A stretch of DNA of 64,000 bases, taken from assembly GCA_904374465.1 (NCBI GenBank), contig CAJFFY010000001.1, forward strand, positions 62,001 to 126,000. Reading direction: 5' to 3'. Shown in pieces: positions 9,395 through 16,499 of the stretch. The stretch's first letter is position 1. The number at the start of each line of letters is the position of its first letter. The position numbers and the translations under genes are program-made. Under the pieces are notes generated by a model. It was not told the origin of the DNA and ran no database searches. It saw nothing but the letters and a program-made list of their open reading frames with translations. The stretch is from an uncultured Subdoligranulum sp. GTDB lineage: Bacteria > Bacillota > Clostridia > Oscillospirales > Ruminococcaceae.

Positions 9395-9428
9395 TCAGGT
9401 ATTCCTCCCCGGCTTGTCTGCACCACTG

Positions 9429-10292
9429 TTACAGCGTTCGCTTTGCATCCCGGTGCTGAATGCTGGGCTCATACCCCAGTTTCTGACAGAATTCGCCGAT
9501 TTTCCTGGCAAAGGTGATGGACCGATGTTTGCCGCCGGTACACCCTACCGCAATCATCAGCTGGCTTTTTCCTTCCTTGACATACAACGGCAATGCATAT
9601 TCCAGCATATTTTCAAACCGTCGTAACAGTTCTTGCGATTCCGGCGCAGCCATGACATAATCCACCACAGCCTGATCCAGGCCGGTAAGGTTCTTCAGTT
9701 CCGGCACATAAAAGGGATTGGGCAGGCAACGAACATCCAGTACAAGGTCTGCTTCCTGCGGAAGCCCATACTTAAAGCCAAAAGAGACAACTGTAAGCGC
9801 CATAGGAGACTTACCCTTGTCTAGAAAGAGACTGCACACGCGCTCCTTGTTTTGCGCCACACTGAGCAAGGAGGTATCGATCACATATTTGGCCCGGCTG
9901 CGCAGCGGTTGCAGCAGCTGCCGTTCCCGTGCGATGGCTTCCTCGATGGACACATGGTCTGTCAGCGAAATGGGATGCTGGCGGCGCGTCTCCTTATAGC
10001 GTCGCTGAATGGTATTGCTGTTGGCATCCAGAAACAAGATCTCATACTCAATTTTTTTGGCATCCAGATCTGCCAGTGCCTGTTCCAGCTGATCGCTGTT
10101 GCGCACACCGCGAACATCCATCACAACTGCCACCCGGTTGAGCTGATTTTCGCCCTGCAACGCAAAATCCACAATACGCGGCAGCAACGCCACGGGAATG
10201 TTGTCAATGCAGAAGAAGCCGATATCTTCCAGTGCGTTCACCGCCATCGACTTGCCTGCACCGGAAAGACCCGTAACAATCAAGAAATTCAT
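9429..10292 (-). CDS. rapZ: RapZ/YvcJ family nucleotide-binding protein
   Basis: P-loop protein that hydrolyses nucleotides. In Escherichia coli it is an RNase E adaptor controlling glmS sRNAs, and in Bacillus (YvcJ) it affects competence. It has 287 residues. Walker A is TGLSGAGKSMAVNALED (about 7-23), followed by the family-specific FFCIDNIPVALLP. The C-terminal part has SFGFKYGLPQEADLVLDVRCLPNPFY and IAVGCTGGKHRSITFARKI, diagnostic for the family. It lies 15 bp after murB in a wall/carbon control operon. Its target here cannot be told from sequence. Confidence 0.96.
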   Translation of the reverse strand: MNFLIVTGLSGAGKSMAVNALEDIGFFCIDNIPVALLPRIVDFALQGENQLNRVAVVMDVRGVRNSDQLEQALADLDAKKIEYEILFLDANSNTIQRRYKETRRQHPISLTDHVSIEEAIARERQLLQPLRSRAKYVIDTSLLSVAQNKERVCSLFLDKGKSPMALTVVSFGFKYGLPQEADLVLDVRCLPNPFYVPELKNLTGLDQAVVDYVMAAPESQELLRRFENMLEYALPLYVKEGKSQLMIAVGCTGGKHRSITFARKIGEFCQKLGYEPSIQHRDAKRTL

Positions 10293-10307
10293 TGCATGTA
10301 CCGCCTT

Positions 10308-11234
10308 TTATTTTACTACCCGGATTTCCCGTTCCAAAACATATCCGGTTTTTTCCTGCACGATTTCTCGCACCCGGTCTGTCAGGGCTACCACATCCGC
10401 GCAGGTTGCTCCACCTTTGTTGATCACAAAACCACAGTGCTTTTCGCTGATTTGGGCCCCGCCCACGCTAAAGCCCCGCAACCCGCATTCTTCGATCAAA
10501 CGTCCCGCAAACGCGCCCTGGGGACGCTTGAAGGTGCTGCCGGCGCTGGGCCACTCCAGTGGTTGCTTTTCCTTTCGCTTGGTAAGATACTCCTGCATCT
10601 GTGCCATGATTCGGGTCGGTTCCCCGCTGTGCAAACGCACCGTTGCAGAAACCACACACCAACCCGGATTCTTTTCAAAAATGCTGGTACGGTACCCCAT
10701 TTGCAGCGCCGAAGCAGGCAGTGTACGAAAGGAAAGTGTGTCATCCAGAAAAGTAACCGTTTCCAGCACTTCCTTCATTTCCCCGCCGTATGCACCGGCA
10801 TTCATATAGACCGCTCCCCCCAGCGTGCCAGGGATACCGCAGGCAAATTCCAAACCGGAAAGTCCCCGTTGCTGTGCTTCCGCACACAAACGTCCCAGCG
10901 TCAAGCCAGCCCCTGCGGTAAGGGTCGTCTCGTCCCCCTGCCGCTGTTCCACAAGCGGCGGCGTCAGTCCGCGCAAATCAATGACCACGCCGTCAAATCC
11001 TTCGTCGGAAAACAACGTGTTGGAACCATTGCCAAGCAAATAGTAGCGGACTCCGCTTTCTTTACAACAGGCCAACAGCTTTTGCAGTTGTGCCGGATTC
11101 TGCGGGGAACACCAGAACGCCGCCGGACCTCCGATCCGAAAAGTTGTATGTTCCGACAACGGTTCATGCTCCTTATTCGGAAGCATGGCTTCCCGCAGAC
11201 CGCGGCGAATGGCTTCTGCCAGTTGTTCTTGCAT
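10308..11234 (-). CDS. murB: UDP-N-acetylenolpyruvoylglucosamine reductase
   Basis: FAD enzyme that reduces UDP-GlcNAc-enolpyruvate to UDP-MurNAc in peptidoglycan precursor synthesis. It has 308 residues, with TTFRIGGPAAFW (FAD domain start), YLLGNGSNTLFSDEGFDGVVI, GLEFACGIPGTLGGAVYMNAGAYGGE and the catalytic region SAGSTFKRPQGAFAGRLIEECGL. These are type II (Gram-positive) MurB features. I start at ATG 11234, which has AAGGAG/GGGAG upstream; the longer frame to 11294 would run into glk. It sits between glk and rapZ. Confidence 0.97.
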   Translation of the reverse strand: MQEQLAEAIRRGLREAMLPNKEHEPLSEHTTFRIGGPAAFWCSPQNPAQLQKLLACCKESGVRYYLLGNGSNTLFSDEGFDGVVIDLRGLTPPLVEQRQGDETTLTAGAGLTLGRLCAEAQQRGLSGLEFACGIPGTLGGAVYMNAGAYGGEMKEVLETVTFLDDTLSFRTLPASALQMGYRTSIFEKNPGWCVVSATVRLHSGEPTRIMAQMQEYLTKRKEKQPLEWPSAGSTFKRPQGAFAGRLIEECGLRGFSVGGAQISEKHCGFVINKGGATCADVVALTDRVREIVQEKTGYVLEREIRVVK

Positions 11235-11265
11235 AGATTCTCCCACTCCTTGCCGTCCGCCGGGT

Positions 11266-12222
11266 TCAGATCGAACTTTCCAGCGCAGCGGCACCGATCA
11301 CTCCTGCGTCATTCCGCAGTTCACAGGCGCGAATTTCCGGCACGCGCCCTCCCGTAATATCGTGCGTTTCCTTTTCCACGTAGGCACGCACCGGGCCCAG
11401 CAGGACTTCGCCCTGGTTGGACACACCGCCGCCCACGCAGATCACTTCCGGTTCAAAGGTATTGACCACATTGGCCAGACCGCACCCCACATATTCCATC
11501 CAGTTTTCTACTACCTGTTTGGCAAGTGCGTCCCCTTTTGCCATGGCATCAAAGGAGGTCTTGGCATTCACATGATCCAAATCCGGCACCAGCTTCCACA
11601 TCAAGGTATCCGAATGTTCCTGCATGGCAGCTTTGGTATCCTCCGTCAAAGCACGTGCCGAGGCATAGCGCTCCCAGCAGCCGTGGCGGCCGCAGTTGCA
11701 TTTGCGGCCCCCTTTCACAATGACGGTGTGCCCCATTTCGCCGGCTGCGAAGTTAAAACCCCGCACGATTTTACCGCCCAGGATGATGCCGCTGCCGATA
11801 CCGGTTCCCAATGTGATAACCACTGCATCCTTGTACCCTTTGGCGCCACCGGCAATATATTCGCCGAACGCCGCCGCGTTGGCATCATTTTCCACATACA
11901 CCTTGCAGCCCAACAGCTTTTCCATGTCCGGGCCGAGATTCCAATCATAATATCCAAAGTTGGTGTTATAGCCCACAAAACCCGTCGTAAAATTCACGCT
12001 GCCCGGAGTACCAATGCCCACATATTTTACGCTGGAAAAATCCACCTTATTCTCTTTGGCCACCGCGCGGCAAAGGTCTGCCAGCGCTTTTTCCAGATCT
12101 TCTGCAGGACGGGGCAACTTTGTGGCCCAGGTAATTTTGCCGACAATTTGGAAATGCTCATCGACCAGGCCGGCCGTCATCGTGGTTCCACCGAGATCAA
12201 TGCCAATGGTATATTGACTCAT
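11266..12222 (-). CDS. glk: ROK family glucokinase
   Basis: Cytoplasmic ROK kinase, most likely phosphorylating glucose to glucose 6-phosphate. It has 318 residues, with the N-terminal phosphate loop IGIDLGGTTMTAGLVD, a catalytic Asp in VENDANAAAFGEY, and the ROK zinc motif CNCGRHGCWERYAS (C-x-C-x4-C). There is no helix-turn-helix, so it is a kinase rather than a repressor. ATG 12222 has GGAGGA upstream and overlaps the PHP gene stop by 4 bp. With hprK upstream and pfkA downstream the block has a sugar-catabolism flavour. The exact substrate is inferred from family. Confidence 0.92.
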   Translation of the reverse strand: MSQYTIGIDLGGTTMTAGLVDEHFQIVGKITWATKLPRPAEDLEKALADLCRAVAKENKVDFSSVKYVGIGTPGSVNFTTGFVGYNTNFGYYDWNLGPDMEKLLGCKVYVENDANAAAFGEYIAGGAKGYKDAVVITLGTGIGSGIILGGKIVRGFNFAAGEMGHTVIVKGGRKCNCGRHGCWERYASARALTEDTKAAMQEHSDTLMWKLVPDLDHVNAKTSFDAMAKGDALAKQVVENWMEYVGCGLANVVNTFEPEVICVGGGVSNQGEVLLGPVRAYVEKETHDITGGRVPEIRACELRNDAGVIGAAALESSI

Positions 12223-12968
12223 AGTAAAATTCCTCCTATTTCTTCCGCACAGCGTCTGCCATGCAGTTTCAGTTCCTGAACAAGGTTTTCCTTGGTCGCA
12301 TTGACAATCAATTCTTCCGGGAAAGAGAGTTCCTCCAACAAGCTGTACAGGGGCTGCAAAGCGGTCTGCAACCGCCAGGCGCTATGGGCATCACTGTCCA
12401 CCGCAATATGGCAACCGTTTTCCAGGCAGGCCGCCAGCAGCTTACGCATATTGGGAATCCCGTCTTTACGCACTGCAAAGGATCCGGCGTTCAGCTCCAC
12501 CACTTTATGATTTTGGGCAAACGCCTTGGTGACCAAATCGTAGTCATACCGGTAGTTTTCCTGCTCCGAATGACCGATGCAGTCCACATACGGGTTCTCC
12601 GCAATTGCCAGCCAAATCCGATTGGCCTCCTTGCGGGTCAGGACTCCCGGCACACAGGGACTGTGGATGGAGGCCACCACCCAATCCTGCACTGCCAGTT
12701 GACTCTGTGACAGATCCAAGCCACCTTTGGTGTCCATTACATTCACTTCCGCACCATACAGCATTGCAACCCCCTGCACCACGCGCGGCAAAGCATTCCC
12801 GTTGGCAAAATGCCAAATGTGCGGCGCGTCCGGCATGGCCGGCGCATGGTCGGTAATGGCCAGTGCGTAATATCCGATTTCGTGTGCGGCAGTCGCCATT
12901 TCCTGTAGTGTCTGAAAAGCATGGGTTGCACACAGTGTGTGGCTGTGAAGATCTGCGATCATTTGCAT
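12219..12968 (-). CDS. PHP domain phosphatase (YcdX-like)
   Basis: Metal-dependent phosphoesterase of the PHP superfamily, 249 residues, YcdX/PHP_HisPPase-like. Metal ligands visible: ADLHSHTLCATHA (HxH, about 5-17), ITDHAPAMPDAPHIWHF, GAEVNV, SIHSPCVPG, DCIGHSEQ, ELNAGSF and VDSDAHSAW near the C-terminus. The substrate is unknown; relatives act on small phosphorylated molecules. ATG 12968 is used; the site upstream is weak (GAGAGAAA), and a second ATG (12962) would lose two residues. It is translationally coupled to glk and follows hprK, so a link to carbon metabolism is plausible but unproven. Confidence 0.9.
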   Translation of the reverse strand: MQMIADLHSHTLCATHAFQTLQEMATAAHEIGYYALAITDHAPAMPDAPHIWHFANGNALPRVVQGVAMLYGAEVNVMDTKGGLDLSQSQLAVQDWVVASIHSPCVPGVLTRKEANRIWLAIAENPYVDCIGHSEQENYRYDYDLVTKAFAQNHKVVELNAGSFAVRKDGIPNMRKLLAACLENGCHIAVDSDAHSAWRLQTALQPLYSLLEELSFPEELIVNATKENLVQELKLHGRRCAEEIGGILL

Positions 12969-13004
12969 GTATTGTATTTCTCTCTTTTCTCTTTTGAATT
13001 GGTT

Positions 13005-13937
13005 TTACAGGGAAATATCATCCTGCAGGCCCAACTGTGCCAGCAATTCCTTGGCAGCGTTATAGCCCATTTCCTTGGTGCGGTTGTTGATAGCCGCTGT
13101 TTCCAGAATGACCGCCAGATTACGGCCGGGCATAACCGGAATCAGCATGCTGGGCACCTGCACCCCCAAAATATCATAGTATTCTGTATCCAAGCCGGTG
13201 CGATCATAGTTTTTGGTACGATCCCAGGGCTCCAACTGCACCACCATTTCCACTTCCACACTGTTACGTACCGAACCGATACCGAACACATGGGCAACAT
13301 TGATAATGCCGATGCCCCGCAGCTCGATAAAGTGGCGGATATTGGCCGGAGCCGTTCCCAGAATGCTGCGATTGGATACGCGACGCAGCTCCACCGCGTC
13401 GTCCGCAATCAAGCGATGTCCCCGCTTTACCAGCTCGATGGCTGTTTCGCTTTTCCCAACACCGGAATCCCCCAGAATGAGAATGCCTTCGCCATAGACT
13501 TCCACCAGTACGCCGTGGCGGGTAATACGCGGCGCCAGTTCCTTGTTCAGCGTGGTAATCAAAACGCCCATCAAGGCAGAGGTCATCTCAGTGGACATCA
13601 GAATGGGCACCGAATATTGTTTGGCATATTGCATCATTTCGGACAGCGGCTGCATATCCCGGGTCAGGATTACCGCGGGCGGCTGAAACGAAAACAGCTT
13701 TTCCAACCGCATATCCCGCAGCGAAGTGGACAACTCTTCCAGATAGGACATTTCAGTCAGGCCTATGATCTGCACACGCTTATTGTCAAAGTTTTCGTAG
13801 TAACCGGCAAGCAAGATGCCCGGACGATATACCTCGGTGGCAGTCACCTTGACTTTGTCCAGTTCACAGGGAGTGTATGCGACTGTGAGATTGGCTTCTT
13901 CCGCCAGTTTGGCAAGGGAAACAGAAAATTCAGACAC
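13005..13937 (-). CDS. hprK: HPr kinase/phosphorylase
   Basis: Phosphorylates HPr on a regulatory serine when glycolytic intermediates are high and removes the phosphate when they are low; this is the sensor of CcpA-type catabolite control. It has 310 residues: an N-terminal domain (TATEVYRPGILLAGYYENF), Walker A GDSGVGKSETAIEL (about 156-169), and the family signature LEPWDR...YDRTGLD plus VPVMPGRNLAVILETAA-type loop near the C-terminus. GTG 13937 is preferred because AAAGGGG lies 9 nt upstream; the in-frame TTG at 13943 would be only 3 nt from it. First gene of its operon, with a promoter at 13979-14007. Confidence 0.95.
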   Translation of the reverse strand: MSEFSVSLAKLAEEANLTVAYTPCELDKVKVTATEVYRPGILLAGYYENFDNKRVQIIGLTEMSYLEELSTSLRDMRLEKLFSFQPPAVILTRDMQPLSEMMQYAKQYSVPILMSTEMTSALMGVLITTLNKELAPRITRHGVLVEVYGEGILILGDSGVGKSETAIELVKRGHRLIADDAVELRRVSNRSILGTAPANIRHFIELRGIGIINVAHVFGIGSVRNSVEVEMVVQLEPWDRTKNYDRTGLDTEYYDILGVQVPSMLIPVMPGRNLAVILETAAINNRTKEMGYNAAKELLAQLGLQDDISL

Positions 13938-13978
13938 AACCAAACGCCCCTTTCGTGCGGTATTCCATTGATGGTTTT

Positions 13979-14007
13979 ATTATACCGTACCGGCTGATTT
14001 TTGTACA
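13979..14007 (-). promoter_or_regulatory. Promoter of hprK operon
   Basis: Minus strand -35 TGTACA (14002-14007), 17-bp spacer, -10 TATAAT (13979-13984). It lies between the terminator of the glycan operon and hprK. Confidence 0.75.
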
Positions 14008-14030
14008 GAGGTGTCATTGGCAGCAAAGCA

Positions 14031-14063
14031 AAAAAATACCTGCCGTCAAGGCAGGTATTTTTT
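14031..14063 (-). terminator. Terminator of the glycan operon
   Basis: Perfect stem AAAAATACCTGCC/GGCAGGTATTTTT around a GTCAA/TTGAC loop, with T-runs on both sides, so it could work in both directions. It directly follows the acyltransferase stop at 14067. Confidence 0.9.
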
Positions 14064-14066
14064 GTG

Positions 14067-15068
14067 TCACTGAGGACAAAGCGCCGCATATTCCTTTTGC
14101 AGGCGATGGTATATCCAAAGCAGGATTTCTGCCGCAGCCCACACCGCCAGCAGATAAATACCAAACAAAAAAGCCGTATCCCGTCGACTCAAGGATACCA
14201 GGTCAAACTTTTCCACCAATCGCTGAATCAGCACATGGTGGACCAGGAAAACCGGGTAAGACAACTTGGCCAGTCGCGCACAAATGATACGCGGCCACAG
14301 GCGGTCCAGAAAGCGTGCACCTGCCGCCAGCACGATGAATACCACCGTGCTGAACAACGCACAGGTCACCTTACTGTCTATGGGCGTACAAAGTACCGTT
14401 CCCACGGCAGCCAATACCGCCAAAGTCCCCTTACCGGAATTTTGCAGCTTCAAAAACTGCATACCGAACAGAAACTCCAGCAGATGAATGGCCACCAGCT
14501 GTGCATCCCACCGGGCCAGATGGATAGGAAGACAAATGCCCAACGCCACAATCCAGGTCAGCCAGGATTTCCGGTCCAAACCACGCCGTAAAAATGGGAA
14601 AAGAAGATACAAAAACAGGATACTGCCCAGGAACCACTCCCCCACACAGGCAAAATCCATACCAACCCATCCGGCAGCCACTGCAAAATTGTCCAGCCCC
14701 AAAAACGTCAGCAGAAGCGTAGCGGTTTTGGCACCGGCATAGTATCCGGGTTTCGTCACGAACCGGACCGAAAAGCAGAGCAGCCAGGCAAGCCAGAATA
14801 AGGGGTAAATGGCTTTGGCACGCTTTTTATAAAAAGTCATCACGGACTGTTTTGGGGGAACCGTAAGGGCAAGCGCCGCACCGGATACCATGAAGAACAA
14901 GGAAGACCCGAAATCCCCCAGATAGATGCCGAACGGCAACACACTGCCAAACAGTTTATGGGGCAAAGTAAAATAGCCCGTGACCGTTGCATTAAAATGA
15001 ATGATCAGAATTGCCAACAACGCCACCGCGCGAATTAAATCCAGATAGAAGAGTCGTTGTCTTTTGAT
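14067..15068 (-). CDS. Acyltransferase 3 family membrane protein
   Basis: Integral membrane acyltransferase (OafA/acyltransferase-3 type), expected to acetylate or otherwise acylate a surface sugar. About nine to ten hydrophobic segments are visible; the N-terminal signature YLDLIRAVALLAILIIHFNA has the family histidine. From GTG 15026 the protein is 319 residues, but that start would cut off part of the signature. The conserved sequence reads IKRQRLFYLDLIRAVA back to an in-frame ATC at 15068, which lies 7 nt after AGGGGAG; a CTG at 15044 is the other candidate. No ATG, GTG or TTG is in frame upstream of 15026 near the site. I therefore extend to 15068 and flag the start as unusual. It is the last gene of the glycan operon. 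Confidence 0.85.
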   Translation of the reverse strand: MKRQRLFYLDLIRAVALLAILIIHFNATVTGYFTLPHKLFGSVLPFGIYLGDFGSSLFFMVSGAALALTVPPKQSVMTFYKKRAKAIYPLFWLAWLLCFSVRFVTKPGYYAGAKTATLLLTFLGLDNFAVAAGWVGMDFACVGEWFLGSILFLYLLFPFLRRGLDRKSWLTWIVALGICLPIHLARWDAQLVAIHLLEFLFGMQFLKLQNSGKGTLAVLAAVGTVLCTPIDSKVTCALFSTVVFIVLAAGARFLDRLWPRIICARLAKLSYPVFLVHHVLIQRLVEKFDLVSLSRRDTAFLFGIYLLAVWAAAEILLWIYHRLQKEYAALCPQ

Positions 15069-15085
15069 GGTATGTCTCCCCTTTG

Positions 15086-16495
15086 TCAGTGTTTCAGCCT
15101 ATGTTTGGCAAGGCGGGCAAGTTGTTTAGCCACTGTGACCGGGCGCTGCGCGCCGCGCATATAGGCAAACAGCTGTTCCATTCCCGCAGCGGCTTGGCTG
15201 CCCGCATAGAACGTGGCGCTGTAGTATCCCTTTTGCTGGGCTGCCAGCGGCATCTTCCAGACATCCGGCTGCTTCGCGTTTTCCCACATGTGGGCAGGGA
15301 GTGCCGCCTCCCGCACCAAAGCCCACCCGGCACAAGGCGCCGGGGGCGGATTCCACTCCAGCCGGACCTGGAATTCCGTTTCCAACGACGCTTTCCGCAT
15401 CTGCCAAGCTGATTGAACTGCCTGCAATCCCTCCGGCCATGCGGGCAACTCCGGGCAAAGCACCCCCAGCATAGGATACTGCCGAAACAGTTCCACAGCC
15501 TGGGCCAGATGATCCTGTGCCCACTGCCGGGATTGTTGCCAATACCATTGGGTTACCGCATCCGCCGCCAGAGGTGGCGGACACACAAGCCGCAATCCCT
15601 CCCGAGAGAGGTCCGGAAGTTCCTGCTGTGTGTCGTCCGGGATCACATAGCGCCAATGCAGGTTTTTGTAAAGTGCCGACAGCGGTTGGGTACGTAACAA
15701 CGCACGCAGCAGCGCATCCACCGGATACCGCGTGGCACTGGACAGATACGTCTGCAATTCCGCAGCCGCATTGCCATCCGTTCTGCGCAGCTCATCCTCA
15801 TACGGGGTAAAAAAGCTCCTCCGTTTAAAAAACGGACAACCGCGATGCTGAATCAACTCCCGCGGACATGCCATAATGGGGTTGACAAAAACCGGTTTCA
15901 GATCCTCGGTATTCAGATAGCTGTCCCAGGCAAATCCTTGTTTGGCAAAATAGGGCGTGAAACGGGTTTCATGATGAATGATGGACTCTTCATAGCTGCG
16001 CGGTAAAGGCATATCCTGCCAATACTTCCAGAAGACATCCTTGCAAAACAACTCCGCTCTCACCGCAAGAAAATGGGATTGCAGATGCTCCGGCACCCGC
16101 CCGCCAAACCGCTTGCTGCGCATGGCATAATGCCGTGACAGACCCCAGAACGCCAAATTCCGACGGGATTCCATTTCCTGAAACATGGTTTCCAATGAGA
16201 AAACCGGCCCCGCCAGCGTGTAATTCATCAGAATCAGTTCATCATACCGGGCCAACTGCACCCGTCCCACAGCAAGCAAAGCATCCCGGTAAGCCCCCAC
16301 ATCAAAGCCACGGTTTTCGCGTTCCTGCAGAACTGCGCCGCTCTGTTCTGCCCAGGCCCGGCTTTCCGGTTCCAGCGTACCGTTTGTCACAAAAATCGTA
16401 CGTCCAAACGGCAGCATGGCTTCCACAGCATATCGACAGGGCAGATCCACCACGCCCTGGGGATCATAATGAAAGTAGATCACCAGACGTTTCAT
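15086..16495 (-). CDS. Rhamnan synthesis F (RgpF) family protein, divergent paralogue
   Basis: Putative glycosyltransferase of the RgpF family, 469 residues. The N-terminal part resembles its upstream neighbour: MKRLVIYFHYDPQG, ENRGFDVGAYRDALL, YDELILMNYTLAGPV and LAFWGLSRHYA (about 1-125), then HLQSHFLAVR and CPFFKRRSFFTPYEDEL. The C-terminal half (about 290-469) is poorly conserved and lacks the second block seen in the neighbour (VVENRGRDVAAFL and FMHDKKA). The ATG at 16495 lies 5 bp after the stop of the neighbour; the longer frame to 16717 lies inside that gene. It may have a different sugar specificity or be a non-catalytic partner. Confidence 0.82.
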   Translation of the reverse strand: MKRLVIYFHYDPQGVVDLPCRYAVEAMLPFGRTIFVTNGTLEPESRAWAEQSGAVLQERENRGFDVGAYRDALLAVGRVQLARYDELILMNYTLAGPVFSLETMFQEMESRRNLAFWGLSRHYAMRSKRFGGRVPEHLQSHFLAVRAELFCKDVFWKYWQDMPLPRSYEESIIHHETRFTPYFAKQGFAWDSYLNTEDLKPVFVNPIMACPRELIQHRGCPFFKRRSFFTPYEDELRRTDGNAAAELQTYLSSATRYPVDALLRALLRTQPLSALYKNLHWRYVIPDDTQQELPDLSREGLRLVCPPPLAADAVTQWYWQQSRQWAQDHLAQAVELFRQYPMLGVLCPELPAWPEGLQAVQSAWQMRKASLETEFQVRLEWNPPPAPCAGWALVREAALPAHMWENAKQPDVWKMPLAAQQKGYYSATFYAGSQAAAGMEQLFAYMRGAQRPVTVAKQLARLAKHRLKH

Positions 16496-16499
16496 GAAA

